Source of the DNA: Mesostigma viride
Lineage: Eukaryota > Streptophyta > Mesostigmatophyceae > Mesostigmatales > Mesostigmataceae
Length of the DNA: 62,500 bases
Direction of reading: 5' to 3'
Assembly (NCBI GenBank): GCA_009746045.1
Contig: RPFO01000156.1
Coordinates: 5,294,407-5,356,906, forward strand
Under the pieces are notes generated by a model. It did no database searches. It saw only the letters and a list, made by a program, of their open reading frames with translations, and was not told where the DNA came from. Made by a program: the position numbers and the translations under genes. Shown piece after piece: positions 9,254-18,853 of the stretch (positions within the stretch are counted from its first letter, which is position 1; each line of letters begins with the position of its first letter).

Positions 9254-9887
9254 GAGCATCATAGGCCGGACACCTCACGGATGGGTTTCCGTCGTGGACT
9301 CGTGGTCGTAACACTGTCATGGCTCATGACAGTGTTTGTCGCGCGCCGGTTGATGGAGGAGGTGCGTCGCCTTCCCCCTGACAGTTTGCCGCTGGTCTTC
9401 ATTTTTGTTGACTATATCAAGGCCTTTGATCGACACGGTTCTCTAGGAGGCTCTTTGGGCCATCCTAGCTCTGGATCGGGTACCACCTGCCTTCACCACG
9501 GGTGTGGCAAGGTTGTGTCCTGTCCGCATACCTGTTCATTATTGTCGTGGATCACGTCATGCGCCGGGCACGTGCGCGCTTTACTGCTCTTAAGGGGTTC
9601 GAGCCAGGCTTGGACATCCTTACCGTGAAAGAGCACGGCGGGGTTAGACCTGGTTACCGCCTTGCCGACCTGATTTATGCGGATGACACCACCCTCATCG
9701 AGCTAGAGCCCCGAGCACATTCAGACCTGGCTGGACTGTCTGGGCCTGGAGGCGCGGGCGGTGGGGTTGGAGATTAGTGTCAAAACTGAGGCGATGGTGA
9801 TTGGGGCCTCCAGTACACCACCGCTGCCGCGCCTGCTCGACGGGACGGAGGTCCCGTTCCGCGACCGCTTCAAGCTGTTGGGGAGTT
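9254..9887 (+). pseudogene. LINE family C ORF2 reverse transcriptase, left half (split by the Copia-like element)
   Basis: Fragments in different frames carry reverse transcriptase blocks: VFIFVDYIKAFD (motif A), WQGCVLSAYLF (motif B region), and LADLIYADDTTL (catalytic YADD) near 9664-9700. After that comes RDRFKLLGSYL, where the reading is cut by the LTR at 9888. It resumes at ~18057 after the duplicated GAGTT. Several frameshifts show the copy was already dead or decayed after insertion. The 5' part of ORF2 (endonuclease) is missing, so it is 5'-truncated as is usual for LINEs. Confidence 0.65.
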
Positions 9888-10531
9888 ATTTAGATGAACG
9901 CGGATCAGTGAGTTTCTGGTCTTCCCAAGATGTGATGAATGGAGCCATGGTTTCAACCAGCGGCTTTTAACCTTTACCACAGTTGCCTCACTACCCTGTG
10001 GTCACTAGCCTGAGGCGGCAGCACCCACGGACGGTGTTGGGAAAAGACGCTTGGCCACTGCTGTGTCCGAGCCTTTCTAGGTCTCACCATTGCTGCCAGG
10101 CCTTGCACGCCTTGGCAGGTCCGCCACTGTCAATTTCCTTGGTTGCATCAATCCAGGACGTCTGTCCTTCCATGAATGACAGTAACGCTCTGGATTTATC
10201 CGTCATGACAAGTACCCGTCCATCCCAGGCCTGCAGGACTGCCAGTCCTGAAGTCCTGTGACATTCTTGGTACCATCAACCAATATTGACCACAGTACCT
10301 CCTAGTGACAGTCGGTCCTGTGACACGTAACGTGTGATGGTTCACCCAACACTGCCACGTGCCCTGTCCCTCACGTGTCCTTAGTCCTGGTACTGCTGTA
10401 GCGTCCGGCGGCATTACTTCGGGACTTGATAACTCTCAAGTTCCTTGTCCAAATGAGGCGTTTAGCACGGCGTTGGAAAGGCCACTTCAAGTATGATATG
10501 CTTAGCATATTGCATCACCAATATGCTAACT
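9888..10531 (-). repeat. 3' LTR (element orientation minus)
   Basis: 644 bp, nearly identical to 17408-18051. In element orientation it begins AGTTAGCATATTGG and ends CATCTAAAT, so it lacks the usual TG...CA. The internal side carries the purine-rich AAGAAAGGGTTGG next to the LTR, a candidate polypurine tract. Confidence 0.85.
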
Positions 10532-11493
10532 CCAACCCTTTCTTGTTTTGGAGCTGCAAGCTTCACACCATGACCAACCCATTCCTTGCTGCCTTGTGAA
10601 ATGGACACCTGGTTACCCTGGACTTATAATAAGCCTCATGAGCACCCCTTTTGCCACCTTAATGGTATCCTTCTTAGGGATCTATGGTTCAACCCTGCCA
10701 TCTGATCATTAACTTGACCTGCAGGTCATCCCCAACCCTTTCTTTTGCAACTGTACCTTGGCTTGGGCTTAAAGGAGGATATTGAATATTCCTTAGGCAA
10801 CATATCCTGGATATCTGAATGAGAGGCCCTGACTACAGGAAACGTATTACAGTGAGTTCCTGGTCTTCCCAGTTATCACTGGCGCCCGTTTCATGGCGCC
10901 CGCCCCGAGCGTTCCAGGCATCATCCATCCAAATGTTCACCAATGGAAACCACTTCAACACCACTGTGCCACTGCTTGATGGGGAGCCCATGTCATCACT
11001 GGGTGTTAAAGCCCAGGAGTCATACATACCAGGCTGTGGCTCAACTAGGGAATCGAACCCTACCCCAGAACCCCAGGTTAAACTTAACCTGGTCACATGA
11101 CAGACAACAAGAGAGATTGGCATACAACATGATTATGTTTATTATAGAATATCCACCAAAACCAATGTTGAGTGTTCCCAGTGGACCAGCCTGCACCAGC
11201 AAGGCCCAACTGTCAGGTTACAACACCATAATATCCAAGGTTGTCACTTATTCACAGCTAAAGAAAACTAAACAAGAGAGATATATACAAACAACCTGGA
11301 AGAACTCTCAACATGGCCTGCCCTGTCATGGCCTAACTGCCCGAGGCCAAAGGCATCCCACTGTGCTAATCCTTTACAGGAAGAGCTTGCTCCTGTTGAG
11401 CCTTCTACCTGCTTGGTGACAGGTAGGCTACCTGTTGCCCTCCCCCCTGGGGACAACAGCACTGGTCAGCCACCAACTGGCAAAGGCTGGACT
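10532..11493 (-). other. 3' non-coding segment of the Copia-like element
   Basis: Between the RNase H stop (11494) and the 3' LTR. No ORF is supported. It holds a perfect T-arm-like stem (TAGGG TTCGATT CCCTA on the minus strand near 11048-11064) without the rest of a tRNA. Near 10845-10870 it also has a partial copy of the LTR string around AGTGAGTTCCTGGTCTTCCC. Confidence 0.5.
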
Positions 11494-14067
11494 TCAAGTC
11501 CCACCAGAAAAGGGGTCCATGAGCCCTTTGAGCACAGGGTATTGTAGCTCAGCCTTGCTCTCCAGCTTGGTGAGGGCGTCTGCTGGGTTGTCAACACCAG
11601 GCACATGTTCAAGATGAGCAAGGTAAGACATCTCCTTCAGCAACAAATAATCCAGATCCCTGCTCCTGGCGAGCTGTCTGTGCACAAACTGCACCATGCC
11701 CATGCTGTCTGTCTTGACCAGTGTGTGCAGCTGCAAGCTACAGGAAGCTACCTGACAGAGCTGGTAGAATAACTCCCTGAGGTAAAGAGCAGTGTGTAGC
11801 CCCTCACATATTGCCCTGCACTCAGCAATGTCACTGCTGGGCGTCACCCTGTTCTGTAACCTACTGTACCAGCTGACCAGAGAAGTGTGCTCCTGTTGTA
11901 GTGTAATGAGTGCTGCTGCCCTACCCCTGACATCCGTCACCTTCCTGCTGTCCATGGAACTGTCCACAAAAAGCACCATGTTGAGTGGTTTGTACAAGTC
12001 CACAGCTGCCAGTATGAGTGGAGGTGAGCTCCTGACAGACTCAACCACCTGCTCTGCCCCTACCTCAACCAGCTGAGCATCTGTGAGCCTACTCAGCACC
12101 AACAAATCTGGGGCACAAATGCTAGCTAGCCAAGCCAACATTCCCCTGATTGTGGCACACCTGGCCTGGGTAATGGGCTGCTGGAGGGCATCAATGATCT
12201 GCTGAGGATAGTTGTTGCCACCCTCCATCTTGATAAACCAAGTACCTGCCCTCTTGATCAGCGTGGCCTGCATTCCACAAAACACCATGGGCTCATCCTG
12301 CTTCATGTGCTGGACCTTTCCTAACTCAAACCTCTTCTGGATCTTGGACAGTACTGAATCCACCCACTCAGGAGGCCCTAAAAGGTGCAGGTCATCTCCA
12401 TGCAGAGATGCAAACACAGGCAACCCTTCATGAGTACTCTGGAACAAGCAAGGATCAACTGGAGACACAGTAAAGCCACAGTGAGTTTTCAGAAACTTTT
12501 CCAGGCTCTTTCTCCAGATGATAGGGCTGGACCTGAGACCCTCCAAACCCTTGAGTATTCTGAGATATTTTGACTTGATCTCTGCTCTCCACACCTTGGG
12601 CACTGTTACAAAGAAGGGAGGGATATCACGCCACGTCTCCTTGGCCTGCTCCACATCACCTTTAAGAAAAGCCCTCTTGAAATCAATCAGCACAGAGCTG
12701 TACGCAATGCCCTTGACCAGGAAAGACAGATATATACACAGAACAATCCTCCAGGTATCATGCAGCATCCCAGGCGTATACAACTCCTCATCTGTCAGCT
12801 CCCCCGTGCCATGGTACTCAGTCACAACTGGCCTCACATGTGGCACCTGCACACCGTCTATCTCCTTCAGCTTGAGCACAAACAAGAGCCTTAGCAACTG
12901 ATGCTCCCTGGGCAACTCATCCACAGGCTCAGCACAGTTAGACACTATCCAGTCATGCCCACTGGAGACAAACCCTAGAATCCATGCCTTAGCCATCTTG
13001 GGGCTTTGCATCAACTCTACCAACTGGTGCCAGGAAATAGGACTGTGACCAGCAATCTGGTACTTGTGCACCCCCAAGTCCCGTGGATCTAGGGTGGTTG
13101 GGATGATCAACAAGTCCTCAGCAATGGGCTCCTTGCCTTCAGGCCCCACACTCTGCTGCCCCTTCACAGCCTTGACTGCCACAGCTAGACCCTTGGAGTA
13201 GTGATATCTCTGGAGGGGCAAACTGCCATGACCTTCTAGTGCAAGCTCATCTGCTGACAGAGTCACTCCTGGCATGCACAAGAAATTCTGGCCCAAAATG
13301 GCAGGCCCCTGGTACCCTTCCACCACACAGAACGCAGTGGGGACACCCAGGATAGGCACAGTCACTTCCCCTAGGATCTTCATTGTTACAGTGCCCGTAA
13401 AGTCACTCACTGCCCTGCAGCCAGCCTTATTCACCTTCAGGCCCTGAGCATCCTCCACCCTGATGATAGACACCTCTGAGTTAGTATCCACTTCTAGGGT
13501 AGCAGCCCAGCAAGAACCCCATTCAGTCAACTTAGATACCTTGGGATCCTTGTGCTTGTTGAACATGAGCGACCGGACAATGTCTGCCATGAGTGGCCTC
13601 TTGGACCCTGGTGCAGGCCCAGCCCCCGTTGGCTCCACCACAGGTGATGCAGTTGCCTCCTGCACCTCATCATCATCAGAGGGATAGCCACCTCCCACGT
13701 CAGTGACAGGCACATCAACTACCTGGTCCTTAACCTGGCCCTCCAGCCAACACTGGGGTCCAGGCCCGTCTGCAGGCCAGATTGCATGTGGCTTGCGTTC
13801 CTTGACGTTGGCCCAGCTCAACCTGTAAACATGCCTGGGATTACTCTCCAAGGCCACAAGGCAGGAACGATTGGCATCTTCCACACAGGTCACCACCCCG
13901 TTCTGCCACTTGCCCCTCTTGCCCTGCATTGATGGCTCCTTCCACATTCTGACCTTCAGCCCCACCTGAGGCCTCAGCACATTCCAGCCCCTATCCTTGC
14001 GTCTCAACTGAGCAAACACCCTGTCTGCTTTCCTCAAGCATGCCTGGACCACTTCCTGGGCTAGCAT
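11494..14067 (-). CDS. Copia-like Pol: integrase C-terminus, retropepsin-like domain, reverse transcriptase, RNase H
   Basis: An intact 857-codon frame starting at ATG 14067. Residues ~1-100 read as an integrase C-terminal SH3-like part (GKWQNGVV...RLSWANVKERK). Residues ~185-280 look like an aspartic protease: LEVDTNSEVSIIR with D194, and GPAILGQNFLCMPGVTL at 255-270. The usual DTG/DSG is DTN here. Reverse transcriptase follows: motif A DFKRAFLKGD near 462, GLEGLRSSPIIW near 510, and catalytic SLHGDD near 554-559 where Copia usually has YVDD. RNase H is at ~690-850, with VDSS, AECRA, KTDS and VDNPADALTK carrying the acidic residues. The start ATG overlaps the integrase stop as ATGCTAG. Protease after integrase is not the usual Copia order. 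Confidence 0.8.
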   Translation of the reverse strand: MLAQEVVQACLRKADRVFAQLRRKDRGWNVLRPQVGLKVRMWKEPSMQGKRGKWQNGVVTCVEDANRSCLVALESNPRHVYRLSWANVKERKPHAIWPADGPGPQCWLEGQVKDQVVDVPVTDVGGGYPSDDDEVQEATASPVVEPTGAGPAPGSKRPLMADIVRSLMFNKHKDPKVSKLTEWGSCWAATLEVDTNSEVSIIRVEDAQGLKVNKAGCRAVSDFTGTVTMKILGEVTVPILGVPTAFCVVEGYQGPAILGQNFLCMPGVTLSADELALEGHGSLPLQRYHYSKGLAVAVKAVKGQQSVGPEGKEPIAEDLLIIPTTLDPRDLGVHKYQIAGHSPISWHQLVELMQSPKMAKAWILGFVSSGHDWIVSNCAEPVDELPREHQLLRLLFVLKLKEIDGVQVPHVRPVVTEYHGTGELTDEELYTPGMLHDTWRIVLCIYLSFLVKGIAYSSVLIDFKRAFLKGDVEQAKETWRDIPPFFVTVPKVWRAEIKSKYLRILKGLEGLRSSPIIWRKSLEKFLKTHCGFTVSPVDPCLFQSTHEGLPVFASLHGDDLHLLGPPEWVDSVLSKIQKRFELGKVQHMKQDEPMVFCGMQATLIKRAGTWFIKMEGGNNYPQQIIDALQQPITQARCATIRGMLAWLASICAPDLLVLSRLTDAQLVEVGAEQVVESVRSSPPLILAAVDLYKPLNMVLFVDSSMDSRKVTDVRGRAAALITLQQEHTSLVSWYSRLQNRVTPSSDIAECRAICEGLHTALYLRELFYQLCQVASCSLQLHTLVKTDSMGMVQFVHRQLARSRDLDYLLLKEMSYLAHLEHVPGVDNPADALTKLESKAELQYPVLKGLMDPFSGGT

Positions 14068-15029
14068 CCAAACTGCAGTGCTACAGGATTGACAGCCACC
14101 CCGTCATAATAGTAGTTTATTCTGAGGTTCAACTGTTCTTCCACCTGCCTGGTCCACACTGCCCTCTCCAAAGCAGATGCTACCAGTGGCACCTTAGGTT
14201 CTGCCAGCACTACGGTCTTGACCTCCCTGATGGATCTCTCCACAGCACCTTGCTGTCCATGGCTCTCCCTGGGCGTGACCAGCAGCTTGCATGGCAGTTG
14301 CTCCTGCTGTGACAGTAGGCACTCAAACTGAATATCAGCCTGTACTGTCTTGTACACCCCAAAGCCTGGTAAGAGAGTCTGCAAGCCCAGCAGCAGGGTA
14401 TTCCCCTTCATATCTGGCAGAATCTGGAGCAGCCTGTACCTGCTAAATCTGTCCACTGCCACCAAAATGTATAAGCCCCTGATATGCTGGACGTCTACCT
14501 GGATGTCCCCCTTCTCCCTGGCAGGCTCCCTAGCATGGGACCTTGGCTTCTTGGCAGCATTCTCCTTACAAGCACATTGCTCAGCTGCAGCCCTGCATGC
14601 TTCCCTCAGTGGCTCATCTCCAATCTTCCAACCAAACATCTCAGCCATGGCTGTGTGACCAAAGATATTGTGCAGCCTGCGTCCAGCATCCGTGTAGCTC
14701 AGTTGCCTAGCCAGATTACGCACCTGGGAAGACGCCTGGACGGGCCCTGCGTGTGAGGACGCAACATCCACCTTCTGCATCTTGGATCCAGAGGACCCAG
14801 CAGACCCTCCCAGCAGAGCATCTAGGCTCCCAGAGCCAACCCTGTCTGGGGACCCTCCACCTGTTGACAGTTGAGGGGATTGTTGTGCTGCAGCATGCAT
14901 GCAATCTTGTGGAATGAGAACATCAGTACACCCCTGGTGCTGATCAGAGGTGGCACCCTGCCCAGATTTATTTACATGTGAAGCTGTGTCCCCACAGGGT
15001 GTCTCACTATGTACACGGGACTGCTTCAC
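14061..15029 (-). CDS. Copia-like integrase (zinc-binding and catalytic core)
   Basis: A 322-residue frame that follows the gag stop in the same frame (TGA at 15035-15033, then CTA GTG). The first ~100 residues are low complexity. A zinc-binding HHCC-type region follows (H120, H125, then CACK near 152-155). The catalytic triad D,D,E is visible: D in DIQVDV near 179, D in VQADIQ near 232, E in QGAVERSIREVK near 264. Spacing fits retroviral integrases. The C-terminal domain is encoded in the next ORF one frame away, so a -1 shift, reinitiation at ATGCTAG, or an indel is needed to make the whole enzyme. Confidence 0.75.
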   Translation of the reverse strand: MKQSRVHSETPCGDTASHVNKSGQGATSDQHQGCTDVLIPQDCMHAAAQQSPQLSTGGGSPDRVGSGSLDALLGGSAGSSGSKMQKVDVASSHAGPVQASSQVRNLARQLSYTDAGRRLHNIFGHTAMAEMFGWKIGDEPLREACRAAAEQCACKENAAKKPRSHAREPAREKGDIQVDVQHIRGLYILVAVDRFSRYRLLQILPDMKGNTLLLGLQTLLPGFGVYKTVQADIQFECLLSQQEQLPCKLLVTPRESHGQQGAVERSIREVKTVVLAEPKVPLVASALERAVWTRQVEEQLNLRINYYYDGVAVNPVALQFGC

Positions 15030-15032
15030 TAG

Positions 15033-16352
15033 TCACTTCTGATCAGACTGCCCCTTCTTCTTGTTTGGGCAATCCCTCTTCCAGTGACCTTCCTTGCCAC
15101 AAGCAAAACACTTGCTCTTGCCAGACCCTCCCCCTGGGGCCTTGCTGTCCTGCTTGTTCTGGTTGCCTGAGGCCTGATTGTTATTCTGCCCCTGGCCACC
15201 ACCCTTACCCTGCTGATGGCTGTTACGGTTGCCAGACTGGTTCCCCTGATTCTGGTTCCCCTGCTGACCCCTCCACCACCCTGGTTCTGCTCCTTCTGGG
15301 CCTGCTTCCTTCTCCTGCTGCCATACCGTGTCCCAGATGGGGTACGGTTCTTGCCCTGGCTAGCCTGAGACGCTGACCCTCCCTGAGAACTGATACCCTT
15401 GCAGGTAGGGACCCGGGTCCTGAAGTTTAGTATCACACGCTTCAGAGCCCCCCAGGTGCCATCAGTGAGATCACAGAGCTGCCTAGCAGTAGCCCTACCT
15501 TCCTCTGACAAGCCCATCTTATCAAGAAGTGGTCTGCTGCTGCCCTGACTGTCACACTGAAGCCCTGCTTCTTGCCTGCCTCCACGATCAACTCAAACCT
15601 GGCCAGCTCAGCAGCCACCTCACCCTTGATCTCAAACTCATCAAATTCTCTCTTCTTTTCCATGGTGAGATTGTGAACCCTGTCAGAAAACTCCTCCTTG
15701 ATGTCATCCAGGAACTGCAGCCAAGTGTGCCCCTCTTCAGAGCATGCCTAGCCATGTCATTGACCCTTTCAGACGACCCTTGTTTGCGGTGGAAGAGTGA
15801 AACACCCTGACAATATCCACACCTGCTGCGACAGAGCCCACAACTAGCTTCATGTCATCAAGCCATTTATCCAGGTTGTCTTGCTTCAGGGAGGGTTGAG
15901 CGCTTTCTGCCCATTCATGACTGTCACAGCATCAGAAAATGGACGGGTGCCAGGCAACACACTCCCCACACGCACTGGTGGTGCCTGGGGAGGGTCAATC
16001 CTAGCCTCCAAACGCTCGGGCAACATACCAGACACCCTATCGTGAACAGCAGCTTGCTTTGCAGCACGCACACCTGGGGTGACGATGGCGTCCTCCTCAC
16101 CAGGCGTTGTGAGCACCACTGCATCCGTAGGTCGCCTGGCACGCTTGACTTTCTCCGCCTCAGCTTGCCCATCACGCCACCGCTTGTGTGTTCTCCCGGC
16201 CTGGGGTCCATCTCTGGGATAGGTTGCCCAGCTGGCGCCTCCACGCCCCTCTCCTCCATCGCCTCCCCTTCCTCTCTGGCGATGTCCTCCTCTGCCGTTC
16301 GCTCCCGTTGCTCCTCGAATGTCGCCGCACCCCGGCTTGCCCTCCTAGGCAT
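15033..16352 (-). pseudogene. Copia-like gag with CCHC zinc knuckle, several frameshifts
   Basis: The likely start is ATG at 16352 (MPRRASRGAATFEEQ). Successive frames carry LKQDNLDKWLDDMKLVVG (a typical gag start of the UBN2 type, near 15880), FDEFEIKGEVAAELARFE (near 15640), a basic Gln/Asn/Gly-rich linker, and the knuckle CFACGKEGHWKRDC (15100-15058). It ends QSDQK then TGA at 15035-15033. Frame changes are needed near 15900, 15700, 15490 and 15275. The protein would form the particle shell and bind RNA. The stop is followed by CTAG, a known readthrough context. Confidence 0.65.
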
Positions 16353-16672
16353 TATATACAATGGCTGCGACCAACTTTGCAACAAGAAAACAGCAAACTC
16401 TCCACCTATCCTCCACCCCCTCAAGCCTCGTTTTCAGACGAAGCTTCTCCTGCAACCGGTGCAGGTGCTGGCTCGTGGAACGGTCCCTCCACCGGATTCA
16501 ATGGCTGCCCCTGGTCGTCGTGAGTAGGCACAGGCCTAATAACCACCGGAAGCCTCAAACCATACGCGTAATCACGTATCCAGCGAGAACGCCCCCACCT
16601 CAGCAAATGGCCTCACCTAAACCAACGTTGTCGTCAATGTGGTAGCGATTAAGCTCGTCCCGCTGCGCCTGC

Positions 16673-17383
16673 TCACGGCCCTCCTGAGAGCCGTCGCCCT
16701 CGTGACGCCTCTGGGCCGGCTGTACTACCGCCCCTTGGCTGATCTACGAAGTCGTAGAAGGCGTCGTCGGCTGAGACCTCTCGACCGCCAACCACGTCGA
16801 CAGTCAAACTTAGCTGGTTTAACTCTCGGCGAGAATGTGGAGTATCCCGACTAGTGTAGATGGAGAAGGGATTAAGAGTAATGAAGACACGATCAGCAGC
16901 GCCTCTGGTCAACTCTAAGACAGAGTGCGCCAGATTCTGGCACTCTGCCACCAACGCCTGCGTACTGCCACGAACGATGGCCTCCCGCCTGTCCCGGGCG
17001 ACCTGCACCACGTTTGGCACGCCGGTGTAGTCGTCCCCAAGGCGGAGATTGGCGACAAGGTCGTTTATCTCTCGGGCACCCCCGAGGCTTATGGCAATTA
17101 TCTGCAAAAGCAGAGTGACCACCTGCTCAAACGCGAATGCGTTTGTGTGGCCAGCCCGCCAAGACGCTGGCAGCCTTCTGATGATTTCCGCGAGGTCCTC
17201 GCGAAATCTCAGCAGCTGCTCGGCTGCTCCTCGGACGTACTCGCCCGGCGCCGACACCGCTCTAATATTTCGGCGCACTTCCTCCGAGTCCTCGTGCCCT
17301 CCTGCGGGTACTGGACTGGACGCCGCTACCGTTGCTGCACGCGCAAAGGTGTTTGTCCTAGCTTCAGAGTCCGAATTCGACAT
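16673..17383 (-). CDS. Extra ORF between 5' LTR and gag, 236 aa, unknown
   Basis: ATG at 17383 (MSNSDSEARTNTFARAAT), open to TGA at 16673. The frame is also open upstream into the LTR. The middle ~130 residues look all-helical, with EYVRGAAEQLLRFREDLAE, AFEQVVTLLLQIIAISLGG and ALVAECQNLAHSVLELTRG. No family is recognised. The reading may continue in other frames (QAQRDELNRYHIDDNVG near 16645; RDYAYGLRLPVVIRPVP near 16560) to 16421, which would make a ~330-residue protein with two shifts. It could be a second gag-like capsid gene or a captured gene. Confidence 0.5.
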   Translation of the reverse strand: MSNSDSEARTNTFARAATVAASSPVPAGGHEDSEEVRRNIRAVSAPGEYVRGAAEQLLRFREDLAEIIRRLPASWRAGHTNAFAFEQVVTLLLQIIAISLGGAREINDLVANLRLGDDYTGVPNVVQVARDRREAIVRGSTQALVAECQNLAHSVLELTRGAADRVFITLNPFSIYTSRDTPHSRRELNQLSLTVDVVGGREVSADDAFYDFVDQPRGGSTAGPEASRGRRLSGGP

Positions 17384-17407
17384 ATCCGTCGACCAGACTG
17401 TAATACG

Positions 17408-18051
17408 ATTTAGATGAACGCGGATCAGTGAGTTTCTGGTCTTCCCAAGATGTGATGAATGGAGCCATGGTTTCAACCAGCGGCTTTTAACCTTTACCAC
17501 AGTTGCCTCACTACCCTGTGGTCACTAGCCTGAGGCGGCAGCACCCACGGACGGTGTTGGGAAAAGACGCTTGGCCACTGCTGTGTCCGAGCCTTTCTAG
17601 GTCTCACCATTGCTGCCAGGCCTTGCACGCCTTGGCAGGTCCGCCACTGTCAATTTCCTTGGTTGCATCAATCCAGGACGTCTGTCCTTCCATGAATGAC
17701 AGTAACGCTCTGGATTTATCCGTCATGACAAGTACCCGTCCATCCCAGGCCTGCAGGACTGCCAGTCCTGAAGTCCTGTGACATTCTTGGTACCATCAAC
17801 CAATATTGACCACAGTACCTCCTAGTGACAGTCGGTCCTGTGACACGTAACGTGTGATGGTTCACCCAACACTGCCACGTGCCCTGTCCCTCACGTGTCC
17901 TTAGTCCTGGTACTGCTGTAGCGTCCGGCGGCATTACTTCGGGACTTGATAACTCTCAAGTTCCTTGTCCAAATGAGGCGTTTAGCACGGCGTTGGAAAG
18001 GCCACTTCAGGTATGATATGCTTAGCATATTGCATCACCAATATGCTAACT
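17408..18051 (-). repeat. 5' LTR (element orientation minus)
   Basis: The direct-repeat partner of 9888-10531. Just downstream in element orientation is CGTATTACAGTCTGG, where a primer binding site should be. It does not match the common initiator-Met tRNA site TGGTATCAGAGC. The primer is unknown. Confidence 0.85.
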
Positions 18052-18056
18052 GAGTT

Positions 18057-18849
18057 GGCTTCCTGACACTGCCGACGATGCATGTGGACACCCGCATCGG
18101 CCTTGCCTGGGCCAAGCTCCGTTCGCTCAACACCTACTGGCGCTCGAAGGGCCTGGGCGAGCACCGCAAGCGCATGCTCTTCAAGGTCCTCGTCCTCACG
18201 GTGCTCACGTATGGCGCCGAGGCGTGGACCATCCCACCCAAACTGGCAGCTAGGCTAGACGGCACGGTTTACAGATGCTCCGACAGGTCCTTAACGTAGG
18301 GTTTTCCGGGCGTCCGTCATCAGAGTCTTTGTATCATGGCATGCCGAGGTCGTATTTCGGACGAGATTAGGCAGCGTAGGATAGCATTTGTAGGACACCT
18401 TGCTCGCACCAGCCAGGTCGACACCGCCCTTGGCCTGGCCGGTCCCCAGCGGCTTGGCCAGCCAGGGCGACACATTCTGACCTGGCCTGGCCCCGAGGGC
18501 ATTCCCAAAAGGGTAGGGAAACCTCAGTCACGAACTACATCCAGATGTTGCTGGACGACCTAGTGGTCCCAGCCCAGTTTGAGCACCGCATCCACTCTCT
18601 CTCCCGTCTTTGGACTGCCATGCAGGACAAGACGCGGTGGAAGAAGATCGTCATTTATAAGGCGCACACGCCCGACCCTGTGGGCAAGCCCCCCCCCCCC
18701 AACTGAAGCGGAGGAGGCGTTTTGATGAGTAGTGTAGTTAGGATTTTCTAGATAGCTTAGAGTTAGGATAGTTCGATCACGCGGCTTCCTCCACCCCATC
18801 CGTCATGGAATATGTGCTACATGATCTCCCCACGGAGGCATGTTATAAT
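18057..18849 (+). pseudogene. LINE family C ORF2, right half with 3' UTR
   Basis: Continues the reverse transcriptase cut at 9887. Blocks are DTRIGLAWAKLRSLN, VLTVLTYGAEAWTIPPKLA, and IRQRRIAFVGHLARTSQVD, the typical C-terminal part of LINE ORF2. They parallel the minus-strand copy at 24861-25541 (VLTYGAETWTLTADLARKL and LQLVGHLARTNQVD). Several frames are needed. The 3' end is TCTCCCCACGGAGGCATG, then an AATTT-type tail, which is interrupted at TTAA by the next element. Confidence 0.65.
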
Positions 18850-18853
18850 TTAA

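Larger units (their letters stand above)
9888..18051 (-). mobile_element. Copia-like LTR retrotransposon, 8164 bp, complete with both LTRs
   Basis: Two 644-bp direct repeats (9888-10531 and 17408-18051) bound an internal region coding on the minus strand. The 5-bp target duplication GAGTT lies at 9883-9887 and 18052-18056. The insertion splits a LINE ORF2. Reading on the minus strand from 17408: an extra ORF, gag with a CCHC knuckle, integrase, a retropepsin-like segment, Copia-type reverse transcriptase and RNase H, then ~960 bp of 3' non-coding DNA. The LTRs are nearly identical; the one difference I saw is A at ~10490 against G at ~18010. Insertion was therefore recent. The gag region nevertheless contains several frameshifts. 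Confidence 0.85.

Noticed and set aside
11037-11180. Possible tRNA on the minus strand in the Copia-like element
   Set aside because: The T-arm (TAGGG/CCCTA) is perfect but no matching acceptor, D-arm or anticodon arm lies at the right distance.
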